Positions 9,293 through 18,432 are shown, numbered from the stretch's first letter. The stretch: 64,000 bases of DNA from Hoyosella levis (GCF_026008515.1 NZ_BQYM01000004.1:1-64000), one strand, 5' to 3'. The notes: generated by a model not told the origin, from the letters alone. Made by a program: numbers and translations.

Positions 9293-9320
9293 TGTGGATA
9301 AGCAGGGCCGCTGTGGATAA
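9293..9320. promoter_or_regulatory. Two DnaA-box sequences upstream of ssb2
   Basis: TGTGGATAA occurs exactly at 9293-9301 and 9312-9320, the reverse complement of the classical DnaA box TTATCCACA, in the same orientation and 19 bases apart. They lie in the 276-bp gap between the ssb2 start and the end of the CopD-CtaG gene. DnaA binding here, controlling ssb2 transcription, is an inference; the rest of the gap shows no gene. Confidence 0.5.
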
Positions 9321-9474
9321 CTGGGGGTCGCGAGCTACTGGGAGGCAGAATGCATTTCCAGCGGTGACGGCGGATCGCCACAGCAACGACGGCTGCGGCC
9401 CGAGGCTGGGCGGATCAGCGCCGGACGGCGACGCTGCCCGCAGCAGCACGCCCCGCCGGGCAAGCCCAGCCGGT

Positions 9475-11517
9475 CTAGCGCTCCCGCTTGGCGAGCTCGG
9501 CCAGCATGGCGTTGTAGGCGGCGAGGTCGGCATCGTCGTCCTTGTCCGCCGCGCGATCGATGCGGCGCGCTACCCGGCGGTCGCTTGAGGACCATTGCAC
9601 GAGAAGGGCGAGCATGACGATCACGATGGGGATCTCCCCGGTACCCCAGGCGATGCTTCCGCCAATGGCCTGGTCATCGAGCAGGTCAGGCACCCACGGC
9701 AGGGCGAGCTGCTGGTAGAACTCTTGCCCCATCACGGTATCCATGTTCATCAGCGCGATGCCAAAGAACGCGTGGAACGGCAGGGTCGCCCACAGCAGAG
9801 CCAGCTTGCTGAAGGGCTGCATGGGATGCGGGGAAGGGTCGACGCCAATGATGACCCAGTAGAAGAGGTAGCCGGTGAGGAGAAAATGCACGTTCATCAG
9901 CACATGCGCGGTGTGGCTGTCCACAGCCGCGCCGAAGATGCCGCCGAAGTACAGGATGTAGAAGCTGGAGACAAACAGGACCGCCGCGACGACCGGCTGC
10001 GTGAGCGCTCGAGAAACGGGGCTGTGCACGCCGGCGACGATCCATTCGCGCGGGCCGGGCACCCCTCCTCGTCCGGCAGGAGGCAAGGCGCGCAGCGCGA
10101 GCGTCACCGGGCCACCAAGCGCAAGGAGGATGGGCACGAGCATGGACAGGATCATGTGGGAACTCATGTGCACGCTGAACATCGCATGCGTGTACTTGCC
10201 CATGCCGGAGGAGGTAGCAAGCAACAGCGCAGCGCAGCCAGAGAGCCACGCGACGGAGCGGCCGAGCGGCCAGGCATCCCCGCGCGCGGAGAGTCGTCGC
10301 ACACCCACGATATAGAGGGTGGCGAGAACGATGGCCGCGGTTCCGAAGATCAGGTCGAAGCGCCACTCGGTGAGGAACACCCACAGTGATGGCCCCTGCT
10401 CGAGCTGGTACCCGAGCGCGACCTCCTGGAAGGTGGGGATGCTGCTCGGCGGGGGCGGCGGCGTGCGACTGAGGCCGACTCCTAGTCCGAAAGTAGCGGC
10501 GAGCAGCAGTACCTCGATCGAGGCGAGACCGATGAAAGGGCGACGGGCTCGCGGATCGGTGGCGATGCGTTCGACGACGCGGCGGCGCTGCACGAGTCCG
10601 AAGGCTCCGAGGATGCTCAGCATGATCGCCTTGGCCACGACGAGCCAACCGTAGGTGGTGGCGAACAGGTCTTCGGGCGCGACGCGGACGAGCGCGTTGA
10701 CGACCCCGGACACGCCCACCGCAACGAACGCGATGCCCGCGATCCAGGAATAGCGGCGCACCGCCACATCGAGATGCGCGCCCTTGAACCATGCATGGAC
10801 GAGAAGCGCGAACAGGCCACCGAGCCACACAGCGGATCCGACGACGTGCCAGAAGAAACTGTTGGTGGCGATGTCATGGCTTCCGCCAGATGATGAGTGG
10901 CCCGTGACGACGAGCGGCATGAGGGCCAGCACCGAGCCCGCGAAGACCACCGGGGCCCAGCCCCAGCGCAGCACGATCCGGGCACCGAGCGCGACAGCCG
11001 ACGCGATGACCCCTGTCCACGACCACGCGAGCGCGGCTTCCACGAGCGGAATGCTGGGCCACAGATTGCCGGGCTGCAACGCCACTCGCAGTGGTTGCCC
11101 CGTGGTATCGGACAGGACGAGCGGCACCAGGGCGAACGCGCACACGGCTTGCACCGTTGCAGCGCCGGAAGCAATACGCAGTGAGCGATATCCATCCACG
11201 TCGACCAGTCCGTTGGATTGCGGCGCCGCAAGGAATGCTGCATGCAGCGCGGCACCAACGGCCGCGACTCCAGCGACTATCGCGATCGCCTGCATCGCGG
11301 GCAGGCCGTAGCGGGTGACGACGCCTGGGTCGGGCAGACCGAGCTGGGCGAGCGCCTCTGTCGTGGAGAGGCCGGCGAGCGCGATCGCGACGAGGGCGGC
11401 GATCCCGAGGGCACCGACCGCCACCGTGACGAGACCAGCGCGCGGAGTTTCGGTTACCGGAGATTGCTGATCGTCATCGGCGCTCGGTGGCGACGCGGTG
11501 GATGGTGCGGAGGCCAT
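9475..11517 (-). CDS. CopD-CtaG fusion membrane protein, copper handling
   Basis: A 680-residue polytopic protein. The N-terminal half (about residues 20-350) is a CopD-like copper-resistance domain with eight or so helices, including the His-bearing VVTGHSSSGGSHDIATNSF and HVVGSAVWLGGLFALLVH. The C-terminal half (about 380-650) is a caa3-type CtaG domain with conserved histidines in KYTHAMFSVHMSSHMILSM and MNVHFLLTGYLFYW. The fusion is known in Mycobacteriales (Rv0102 type). It probably moves copper across the membrane and helps load cytochrome c oxidase. It stands alone, divergent from the surface-export cluster. The start at 11517 is the first Met and is followed by an unstructured hydrophilic leader. 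Confidence 0.9.
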   Translation of the reverse strand: MASAPSTASPPSADDDQQSPVTETPRAGLVTVAVGALGIAALVAIALAGLSTTEALAQLGLPDPGVVTRYGLPAMQAIAIVAGVAAVGAALHAAFLAAPQSNGLVDVDGYRSLRIASGAATVQAVCAFALVPLVLSDTTGQPLRVALQPGNLWPSIPLVEAALAWSWTGVIASAVALGARIVLRWGWAPVVFAGSVLALMPLVVTGHSSSGGSHDIATNSFFWHVVGSAVWLGGLFALLVHAWFKGAHLDVAVRRYSWIAGIAFVAVGVSGVVNALVRVAPEDLFATTYGWLVVAKAIMLSILGAFGLVQRRRVVERIATDPRARRPFIGLASIEVLLLAATFGLGVGLSRTPPPPPSSIPTFQEVALGYQLEQGPSLWVFLTEWRFDLIFGTAAIVLATLYIVGVRRLSARGDAWPLGRSVAWLSGCAALLLATSSGMGKYTHAMFSVHMSSHMILSMLVPILLALGGPVTLALRALPPAGRGGVPGPREWIVAGVHSPVSRALTQPVVAAVLFVSSFYILYFGGIFGAAVDSHTAHVLMNVHFLLTGYLFYWVIIGVDPSPHPMQPFSKLALLWATLPFHAFFGIALMNMDTVMGQEFYQQLALPWVPDLLDDQAIGGSIAWGTGEIPIVIVMLALLVQWSSSDRRVARRIDRAADKDDDADLAAYNAMLAELAKRER

Positions 11518-11700
11518 GCCTCACAGGGTACGGCCGAGCGGCCCTGGTGCTGAAACGCGAGGAGCGAGATCTTCGTGACAACGAATCTCGAATATTTCTC
11601 CACATTGTGTAACGAATAGGACGAACCGTGTGATACCTCACAGTAGGACACTCGAACAACACACATCACACGTGTGCCTCCCGCACCAGAAAGACAACAC

Positions 11701-12360
11701 ATGGCATCCACTACGCCCTCCCCCGCCCGCGCTGCGGACCGCAAGCGCAAGATCCGCGCCATCCTCGCCGGCGGCGTCGTCCTCGGCGTCGGCGCCACCG
11801 TCACCCTCGCCGCCTGGAACGACTCGGTATTCGTCCAGGGCGACTTCGCGGTCGGCGACTTCAACATCCAGGGCGATGTGCATGACGGAGCAGGCTTCCT
11901 CGAGTACGACGACGAACTGGCACCGGGCATCCTCCAGCTGCCGCTGATCGCTGAGAACCTCGCTCCTGGCGATACCGTCCATGCGCCCGTCTCGCTGCGC
12001 GTCGATCCCACCCGCAATAGCTACGACGCTGATGTGGAGCTGCGCGGTGGCACCTGGGCCGCCAGCGTCCTCGCCGACGAGCTCCGCTACACCGTCTACA
12101 CCGATGTCCCCGTGGCCAGTTGCCAGGGCGGCGACCTCTCGGCGGGCAACCCGCTCGTGGGGTCGGACGCCACCCCCGTCACCCTCGACACCGGCGCGGG
12201 CACCGTCCCCGGAAGCCCCGCTTTCACGCTGCTGCGTGACTCCACCGTCCTTGACCTGTGCTTCGCGGTCACCCTCCCCGATGGCGTCGACATGACCAGC
12301 GTGCCCCCCAACTCGACCGCCACGGTGCTGTGGGAGTTCTACTCCGAGCCCGTCAGCTGA
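11701..12360 (+). CDS. SipW-type exported protein, TasA/camelysin-like (first)
   Basis: A 219-residue secreted protein with the alternate signal peptide recognised by SipW: a basic stretch RKRKIRAILAGG, a hydrophobic core, then TLAAWNDSVFVQGDF. The mature part is beta-rich and acidic, with one Cys pair likely. It resembles the actinobacterial alternate-signal exported family described from Rhodococcus (RER_14450 type). I chose ATG 11701 because the leader upstream adds residues before the basic region. It is followed after three bases by a paralogue and then by the SipW peptidase, so it is probably a surface fibre or matrix subunit. About 180 bp of relatively AT-rich upstream DNA probably hold the promoter. 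Confidence 0.8.
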   Translation: MASTTPSPARAADRKRKIRAILAGGVVLGVGATVTLAAWNDSVFVQGDFAVGDFNIQGDVHDGAGFLEYDDELAPGILQLPLIAENLAPGDTVHAPVSLRVDPTRNSYDADVELRGGTWAASVLADELRYTVYTDVPVASCQGGDLSAGNPLVGSDATPVTLDTGAGTVPGSPAFTLLRDSTVLDLCFAVTLPDGVDMTSVPPNSTATVLWEFYSEPVS

Positions 12361-12363
12361 TCC

Positions 12364-12984
12364 ATGGCATCACGCGATACCCTGCTGCGGCGCGGCCGCG
12401 TCCTCGCCGCAGCAGGCATCGTCCTTGGCACTGGGTCCGCGCTCACCCTGGCGTCGTGGAGCGATGCGACTTTCACCACGGGAACCTTTGGCGTCGGATC
12501 CTTCGGCATCGAGGCCAGCACCGACAGCGGTGCTACCTGGTACCAGGATGAGAACAACCTTGCGTTCACTGTTTCCGCCGCAGCGATCCGCCCGGGCGGC
12601 ACGCGCTATGCGCCACTGAGCGTGCGCACCGAGGCCGGTTCGCTTGGCGCGCTCGCCACCCTCGGTGGGGCCTCCAGCGAAGGATCCGTTGGCTTGTTCA
12701 ATGCCCTTCGCTACCGCGTCGTCGAGACATCAACCTGTGACGCGAGCGCCTTCAGCCCGGCCGCGGACTACGTGGTTGGCGACAACAGCACGCGCGCGAC
12801 GCTCGGTACCGGATCCGCACCCGAAGCGATCACTCTCGCCGCAGCGACGGCAGCACCGGGGGCGGCGAGGCAGTACTGCTTCGAGCTGCACCTGCCGGAC
12901 ACGACACCCAACTGGACCAACCCCGCCCTGCCGGGCTCCACCGCGCGCGCCCGCTGGCCACTCACCGCCAGCTCCACCAGCTAG
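12364..12984 (+). CDS. SipW-type exported protein, TasA/camelysin-like (second)
   Basis: A 206-residue paralogue of the preceding gene with the same plan: basic start (RDTLLRRGRVLAAAG), hydrophobic core, then TLASWSDATFTTGTFGVGSF at the cleavage region. The mature domain has two widely spaced cysteines (STCDASAF and RQYCFELHLP) in positions like those of the first protein, which suggests a conserved disulfide. It starts three bases after the stop of the first gene, so the two are translated together. The role is inferred as the second subunit of a secreted assembly. Confidence 0.8.
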   Translation: MASRDTLLRRGRVLAAAGIVLGTGSALTLASWSDATFTTGTFGVGSFGIEASTDSGATWYQDENNLAFTVSAAAIRPGGTRYAPLSVRTEAGSLGALATLGGASSEGSVGLFNALRYRVVETSTCDASAFSPAADYVVGDNSTRATLGTGSAPEAITLAAATAAPGAARQYCFELHLPDTTPNWTNPALPGSTARARWPLTASSTS

Positions 12985-13014
12985 CCCCCAACAACCACCC
13001 CTGGGAACCACATC

Positions 13015-13611
13015 ATGTCCTCACGCAGCGCCACCAGGCGCAGCATCCCCGCGCGCATCGGCCACTTCGTGCGCGAGTCCCTGCTCAATCTGCTCGCTGT
13101 CGCGGGACTGATCTGCATCGTCCTTGTCATTCTCGCCGTTGTCTTCAACATCTCCCTCATCATGTTCAAGACCGGCTCGATGAACCCCACTATCCCCCAG
13201 GGCTCCCTCGCCGTGGTCCGTGAGGTACCTGCCACCAGCGTCGAGGTCGGCGATATCGTCACCGTGGACCGTGGGCGCGGCAGGCTGCCGGTCACCCACC
13301 GCATCATTGGAATGGAACCCGGGCCGGACGGCACTACCCACCTGACCATGCAGGGCGATGCCAACCCCCAGCCCGACCCCGCTATATACCGCGTCAGCAC
13401 AGTGCGGGAAATGGTCACCAGCTTCCCCGGCCTCGCCCACTTCGTAGTGCGGCTTTCCGACCCCCGCGTGATGGGCCTCATCACGATCCTCGCGGCGCTG
13501 CTCGTTGGCTGGGCATTCTGGCCCCGTCGCGAGCTCGACGACGATGCTGACGACGCCGCTGCGGAAGACGCCACACCGGCAGCCTCGACCACCACCGGGA
13601 CCCGAGCATGA
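13015..13611 (+). CDS. sipW: Signal peptidase I, SipW/ER type
   Basis: A 198-residue membrane serine peptidase of family S26B. An N-terminal helix (about 25-48) leads into FKTGSMNPTIPQGSLAVV, with the catalytic Ser in GSM. The partner is His in LPVTHRIIGM, since ER-type enzymes use a Ser-His dyad instead of Ser-Lys. A second helix lies near the C-terminus (about 150-170), followed by an acidic tail. It is placed directly after the two alternate-signal proteins and overlaps the next gene by four bases (ATGA), which ties it to the export of this cluster. GGGAA precedes the start. Confidence 0.9.
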   Translation: MSSRSATRRSIPARIGHFVRESLLNLLAVAGLICIVLVILAVVFNISLIMFKTGSMNPTIPQGSLAVVREVPATSVEVGDIVTVDRGRGRLPVTHRIIGMEPGPDGTTHLTMQGDANPQPDPAIYRVSTVREMVTSFPGLAHFVVRLSDPRVMGLITILAALLVGWAFWPRRELDDDADDAAAEDATPAASTTTGTRA

Positions 13612-14909
13612 GGCCTCGCGTCCGCCTCGCGCTCGCCACCGTCGCCGTGCTCGCCCTCGCCTTCCCCGCCACGGCGCGCGTCATCACCCCAACCGATGCG
13701 GCGTTCACCGACCAGGTCGATGCCCTCGGCGAGCTCACGGCAGACGTGTGGCCAACCTCGGGATACGCCCGCGGCACTGCGGGGAACACCGTTTTCAGCG
13801 GCACGAGCGTCAATGGATCCACCTCGTTCCGGGACGAGGACCCGCCGGGACAGAGCACGGCGGGCGGAGGATTCAGCAACACCGGACTACTGTTCTCGCT
13901 GAACGGCAATGCCAGCACTTGTGCCGCCTACACCGTCGGCACAAGCGGGCCACACAGCAACTGCGCGACGCCGCCACCATCCGATACCGACGCGACGAGC
14001 ACGCTCAACAGCTACAACTTCAGCCTCGCACTGGTCGGGCTCTCCATTGACAACATGATCCGCCTCTCTAGCCCCATCATCACCAGGACTACCTGCGCCC
14101 TCGACCCCGCCGGGAGCACTACCACGGCACCCGCCGGGACCGTGCAGCTCAGGCGTACCCTCGCCGGCTCCTACAACTCCTATCCGATGCCCGGCCCCGG
14201 CGCCCCCACGACATTCAACTTCAACTATCTCGGCGCGCTCGGCCTCGCGGTCGCCAACATCAGGGGCGAGGTAGAAACCACTACCCACCTCGATACGACC
14301 AATGGCGTGGCCGTCTCCGAGGCAAGGCTCTACGTCGAGGTCCGAGCGGTGCTCGGGCTTGCAGTCCTCGCCACCGTCGACACCGTCCTCGGCCGCTCCG
14401 AATGCTCCCTCGCCGGACCCGTGCCTGCCGCGATCGCGATGCGCAGCAAGCCTGCCGAGACCGATGCAGCGCTCGCTGAACCACAGGCGATCGAAGCGCA
14501 GGAGCTCGAGGAGGAGCTCCAGGATGAGCCGCTGGCGCCCGAGGACGAAGAAGCCGCCAGCACAGAGGTCGACAGCGAGGCCTCCCCCGACGTAGCCACT
14601 GGGGAGGACACCACCATCACCGAGACGAGCATCCCCACCACGACGAGCGTTCCGGCACCAACAACGACCACGGCGCCTACTAGCACTCCGCCTACCAGCG
14701 CTCCCCCTGCCGCGCCATCAGCTGAACCGACCACCACGATCGCTCCAGCTCCTACGGAACCAGCTACGAGTGCTCCCCCCGCGCAGGAATCCACCGCCCG
14801 GGAAACCACCTCAGGGGCCCCGGCACCGACCGTCGAACCGGCGCCCGGCCCAACGACTACGGCGACGACCACAACCGCAGAGCCCACCACCAGCGCATCC
14901 AGCGAGTGA
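13608..14909 (+). CDS. Secreted Thr/Pro-rich surface protein of the SipW cluster
   Basis: A 433-residue protein with an N-terminal signal peptide (RLALATVAVLALAFPATARV). The first 270 residues are a beta-rich domain with cysteines (NASTCAAYT, HSNCATPPP, RTTCALDPAG, RSECSLAGP). A 60-residue acidic stretch (QELEEELQDEPLAPEDEEAA) follows, then about 110 residues of Thr, Pro, Ala and Ser ending TTSASSE, a likely wall-spanning or glycosylated stalk. There is no LPXTG motif or C-terminal membrane anchor. The start overlaps the sipW stop, so it belongs to the same operon. I know no family name; a role as adhesin or anchor of the secreted subunits is inferred. Confidence 0.7.
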   Translation: MRPRVRLALATVAVLALAFPATARVITPTDAAFTDQVDALGELTADVWPTSGYARGTAGNTVFSGTSVNGSTSFRDEDPPGQSTAGGGFSNTGLLFSLNGNASTCAAYTVGTSGPHSNCATPPPSDTDATSTLNSYNFSLALVGLSIDNMIRLSSPIITRTTCALDPAGSTTTAPAGTVQLRRTLAGSYNSYPMPGPGAPTTFNFNYLGALGLAVANIRGEVETTTHLDTTNGVAVSEARLYVEVRAVLGLAVLATVDTVLGRSECSLAGPVPAAIAMRSKPAETDAALAEPQAIEAQELEEELQDEPLAPEDEEAASTEVDSEASPDVATGEDTTITETSIPTTTSVPAPTTTTAPTSTPPTSAPPAAPSAEPTTTIAPAPTEPATSAPPAQESTARETTSGAPAPTVEPAPGPTTTATTTTAEPTTSASSE

Positions 14910-14931
14910 CTCTCCCGCAGCGCTGGCGCGA

Positions 14932-14947
14932 GGGGCGGCGACGCCCC
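14932..14947 (+). terminator. Short GC hairpin after the SipW cluster
   Basis: GGGGCG-GCGA-CGCCCC forms a perfect 6-bp stem 23 bases after the last stop of the cluster. There is no T-run, so it is only a weak terminator candidate; it also sits just upstream of the probable tRNA-Arg promoter (TACACT at 14970-14975). Confidence 0.3.
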
Positions 14948-14996
14948 GGGAGGCGGCACTGGCATCCGCTACACTGCCAACGCGCCCACAACGCAC

Positions 14997-15070
14997 GCCC
15001 CCGTAGCTCAGGTGGATAGAGCAAGGGCCTTCTAATCCCTAGGTCGCAGGTTCGAGTCCTGCCGGGGGCG
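14997..15070 (+). tRNA. tRNA-Arg (anticodon TCT)
   Basis: A complete cloverleaf: acceptor GCCCCCG / CGGGGGC, D arm GCTC / GAGC, anticodon loop CTTCTAA giving TCT, T arm GCAGG-TTCGAGT-CCTGC, discriminator G and no encoded CCA. It reads AGA codons, which are rare in this genome. The anticodon stem AGGGC / TCCCT has a C-T mismatch at the closing pair 31-39, which is slightly unusual. Confidence 0.95.
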
Positions 15071-15252
15071 CTCAGCTCGCTAGGTTCCGCGGCTGATGCC
15101 CCGGCCTGTTGCCCGCGCAGCTTCATCCGGACGTGTGCGGTCTTGCACCCTTCGGAGCGCGGTGGAGGGTGCATTCGGTAACACTTCCGGGCAGCCAGCT
15201 CGACGCGAGCCCGTCCGCCCGGCGCCATCCCGTCCCACGCCCGAAGGCCCCC

Positions 15253-16413
15253 TCAGCGCCGTAGCGCCAGCGGAACGGTGACGAGCGCGAGGGCGGCGAG
15301 CACGATCAGCGCGGGAGGGAAGCCCTGCTGCGCGGCGACGTACCCGGTGGTGATCGCGCCAAGCCCGGTGCCTGCGTCGAACCCGATGTTCCAGGTGGTG
15401 CTGGCTGTGCTGTAGTGGCGGGGGCCGACGGCGGCGAACGAATCGATGAGAGTCAGGTTCTGCAGCCCGCCGTAGGCGATCCCGATGAGGGCAAGCCCGG
15501 CGATGAGCGCGAGGGCCCGCGTGCTGGCCGGAGTGGTGACGGCCCACGCGGCGAGCATCAGTCCGGCGACGGTGAGGGCGATCAGTGGCGCGCGGTACGG
15601 GCGGGTGCCGTGACGGTCGGCGAGGATGCCGAACCCCCACCGACTGACGGCGGCGATGCCGGTGAGCGCGAGCAGGCCGAGCAGCGCGGCGGTGGCGGAG
15701 GCGGTCATCTGCGGGGTGAAGGTGAGCAGCGCTCCGCCCGCGGCGGTGACGCCTAGGAGTATCAGCATGGGTGCGATGAGGTTCCGGAGGGTTGCCCCCA
15801 GGGCAGGGCGCGGGGCGGCGGTGGTGCTGGCCGCGGCGCGGGCGTCGATGGCGGCGTGGACCGCGCGGCCCAGGCGGAGGGCCGGGATCACCGCAAGGAT
15901 GGGGCAGGCGCCGACGAGGAAGACGAGACCGTATCCGAGGTTCTGCGCGGCCCAGGGCGCGGCGGGCGTGAGCACGAACTGGGGCGCGGCAATGGCGAAC
16001 CCGTAGGCGCCGATGGCGGCTCCGCGGCGCGCGGGATCGGCGAGCTCGGCGACGGCAGTGGCGCCGCAGACGGTGATGATGCCGAAGCCGATTCCGCGCA
16101 GGGCTGCTAGCGCAAGGATCGGTCCGAGGTCCTGAGAGAGCAGCTGCAGCAGGGAGGGCAGCCCGAGGAGCAGGACGCCGAGCATCAACGTGGGTGGCCA
16201 GCCGATTCGCCGGAGGGCGGTGGGCATGGCGAGCTGGGTGAGCACGGTGAACAGCATGAGCACGGCGTTGACAGCACCCGCGCCAGTGGTGCTGGCACCG
16301 TGCTCGACGACCCACAGGGGCACGGTGGGAAACAGGATGGCATGCCCGCCGAAAGCGAGCGCCGTCATCAGCAGCAGCGCAGCGAGCCCTGTGCTGTGCT
16401 TCCTGGTCTCCAC
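15253..16413 (-). CDS. MFS transporter
   Basis: A 386-residue major facilitator protein with about twelve hydrophobic helices and a central loop near residues 185-205. The A-motif-like loop after helix 2 is weak (ALRRIGWPP), and RWGFGILADRHGTR marks the equivalent loop in the second half. I chose GTG 16413, which lies 11 bases after the stop of the TM2 gene; the longer frame would run into that gene. The family suggests efflux of small molecules. No regulator or substrate clue is adjacent. It is probably co-transcribed with the TM2 gene. Confidence 0.8.
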   Translation of the reverse strand: METRKHSTGLAALLLMTALAFGGHAILFPTVPLWVVEHGASTTGAGAVNAVLMLFTVLTQLAMPTALRRIGWPPTLMLGVLLLGLPSLLQLLSQDLGPILALAALRGIGFGIITVCGATAVAELADPARRGAAIGAYGFAIAAPQFVLTPAAPWAAQNLGYGLVFLVGACPILAVIPALRLGRAVHAAIDARAAASTTAAPRPALGATLRNLIAPMLILLGVTAAGGALLTFTPQMTASATAALLGLLALTGIAAVSRWGFGILADRHGTRPYRAPLIALTVAGLMLAAWAVTTPASTRALALIAGLALIGIAYGGLQNLTLIDSFAAVGPRHYSTASTTWNIGFDAGTGLGAITTGYVAAQQGFPPALIVLAALALVTVPLALRR

Positions 16414-16423
16414 AGGGGAAACG

Positions 16424-16873
16424 CTAGCGCAGGAGGTACCCGTTCCCGTCGCGGGAGCGGCTGACCATGAGGACGATGCCGTCGATGAACGCCCAGATGC
16501 CGAGGAAGAACCAGATGACGGCACCAATGAAGATCACGAGCGTGAGAAGCCCGATGAACCAGGTGACGAGCTGCAGGATGCCGATGGTGTTGGAGCCGAT
16601 GTAGAACCGCCCGACGCCGAGCACGCCGAGGAATATCTGCAGTATTCCGGCGACGATCTTGGACTTGCTCGACAGTGGCTCGCCCGTCAGGGGATCGCGC
16701 CCGAACGGGGCGTAGGGGTCGCCCATCATGGGGCCCATCATCGGGCCCATCGACGGGTTGTGGGGCGCGCCGTATTGGCCCGGGTGCGGGTACTGGTGCG
16801 CGAAGCCGGGTGCGCCGTAGGGCGGCTGGCCGGAATCCGGCGACTGTCCGGAGTAGGGAGGCGGCATGGTCAT
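16424..16873 (-). CDS. TM2 domain-containing membrane protein
   Basis: A 149-residue protein. The first 65 residues are Pro, Gly, Tyr and Met-rich (including GPMMGPMMGDPYAPFG), likely disordered. The C-terminal half is a TM2 domain: SKIVAGILQIFLGVLGVGRF and YIGSNTIGILQLVTW form the first hairpin, followed by a further helix ending in WAFIDGIVLMVSR. TM2 proteins are small membrane proteins of unclear function that occur widely in actinobacteria. AAAGG lies about ten bases before the start at 16873. Confidence 0.85.
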   Translation of the reverse strand: MTMPPPYSGQSPDSGQPPYGAPGFAHQYPHPGQYGAPHNPSMGPMMGPMMGDPYAPFGRDPLTGEPLSSKSKIVAGILQIFLGVLGVGRFYIGSNTIGILQLVTWFIGLLTLVIFIGAVIWFFLGIWAFIDGIVLMVSRSRDGNGYLLR

Positions 16874-17037
16874 GGTCGTGGTGGCCTTTCGTCGGTCTCA
16901 TGGAGCTGTCGAGCGAATGCCGGGGATCGAGCGTGGGCACGACGTTGCACGGTATATCGGCCCGGGCACGACCTGTTGTTACTGTTCCGTGGCCGTCAGG
17001 CATGGACAGCGGCTGTCGAGCGGCTCACTGTTAGGAA

Positions 17038-18432
17038 ATGGATGGAGCAATGGGCCGCGAGGACACCGCGGCACCAGCATTGCGGCGGGTTCTCGGCACG
17101 AAGCTGTTGCTGCTGTTCATCGTCGGCGACATCCTCGGGACCGGGATCTACGCGCTCACCGGCGAGGTCGCTGCCGAGGTGGGAGGGGCCGCGTGGCTGC
17201 CGTTCCTGGTCGCGTTCGGGGTAGCCACGATCACTGCTTTCTCCTACCTGGAGCTAGTGACGAAGTTCCCGCATGCAGGCGGGGCGGGCGTCTATGTGCA
17301 CAAGGCATTCGGGGTGCATTTCGTGACGTTCGTCGTGGTTTTCGCGGTGATGGCCTCGGGCGTCACCTCGGCAGCGACGGCAGCGACCGCGTTTGCCGCG
17401 AACTTCTCGATCGCGCTGGGGCTCGAGGCGGGCCGATCGGGCGTGATGCTGGTTGCCCTGCTGTTCCTGTGCCTTCTCGCGGCGATCAACCTATGGGGCG
17501 TCGCGGAGTCCGTCCGCGCGAACGTCGTGCTCACGATGGTAGAGCTCTCGGGTCTGCTGCTGGTCATCCTGGTGGGGGTGTGGGCCATCGGGGCGGGCAA
17601 TGCTGACTTCTCGCGGGTCGTGGTATTCGAGTCGCCCACGGGCAAGAACGTGTTCCTCGCGGTGACGGCGGCTACGTCGCTGGCTTTCTTCGCGATGGTG
17701 GGTTTCGAGGACTCGGTGAACATGGCGGAGGAGACCCGCGATCCAGTACGGATCTTCCCGCGCGTGATGTTCACTGGGCTGGCGCTGACGGGAACGATCT
17801 ATGTGCTGGTGTCGCTCTGCGTGGTGGCGCTGGTTCCGGTTGGCGAGCTGGCGAGCAATCCAGCTCCGCTGGTGACGGTGGTGGAGCGGGGCGCGCCTGG
17901 GGTACCGATCAGCGAGCTGATGCCAATCATCTCGATGTTCGCGGTGGCGAACTCGGCGCTGATCAATATGATGATGGCGAGCCGCCTGCTCTATGGGATG
18001 GCCCGCCAGCGGGTGCTGCCGCGGCGCCTCGGCGTGGTGTGGGAATCACGACGCACCCCATGGCTTTCGATCCTGGTGACTACTGGGATCGCGATGGTCC
18101 TGCTCGTGCTCGTCACCTATGGCCCGGGCGAGGTGACAAAGAACCTGGGCGGCACCACGTCATTGCTGCTGCTCGGGGTCTTCACCGTCGTTAACCTGGC
18201 GGTGATCGTGCTGCGCCGCGAGGAATCCACGGCTGCGCATTTTCGCAGCCCGCGCTGGCTGCCCCACGTTGGCATAGCGACGTGCTTCTTCCTGGTGACC
18301 CCGCTCTCCGGGAGGCCTTCCTCGCAGTACGAGATCGCGGGATGGCTGTTGCTGCTCGGTGTGCTGGCATGGTTCGGCGCGCGTTCTGGCCGACGCGCTG
18401 CTACTCAGCGCTCCGGGAGGAGCAGCCGGTAG
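17038..18432 (+). CDS. APC-family amino acid permease
   Basis: A 464-residue permease of the amino acid-polyamine-organocation superfamily with about twelve helices. The conserved first helix, FIVGDILGTGIYALTGEVA, carries the unwound Gly-rich substrate segment, and FFAMVGFEDSVNMAEETRDP in helix 6 and the loop after it is also typical. It probably imports or exchanges an amino acid; the substrate is unknown. ATG 17038 has AGGAA three bases upstream; ATG 17050 is an alternative. Its last 28 bases overlap, tail to tail, the end of the methyltransferase gene on the other strand. Confidence 0.85.
   Translation: MDGAMGREDTAAPALRRVLGTKLLLLFIVGDILGTGIYALTGEVAAEVGGAAWLPFLVAFGVATITAFSYLELVTKFPHAGGAGVYVHKAFGVHFVTFVVVFAVMASGVTSAATAATAFAANFSIALGLEAGRSGVMLVALLFLCLLAAINLWGVAESVRANVVLTMVELSGLLLVILVGVWAIGAGNADFSRVVVFESPTGKNVFLAVTAATSLAFFAMVGFEDSVNMAEETRDPVRIFPRVMFTGLALTGTIYVLVSLCVVALVPVGELASNPAPLVTVVERGAPGVPISELMPIISMFAVANSALINMMMASRLLYGMARQRVLPRRLGVVWESRRTPWLSILVTTGIAMVLLVLVTYGPGEVTKNLGGTTSLLLLGVFTVVNLAVIVLRREESTAAHFRSPRWLPHVGIATCFFLVTPLSGRPSSQYEIAGWLLLLGVLAWFGARSGRRAATQRSGRSSR

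Noticed and set aside
9283-9588. Small plus-strand frame across the DnaA boxes
   Set aside because: It overlaps the end of the CopD-CtaG gene and has no recognisable sequence features.
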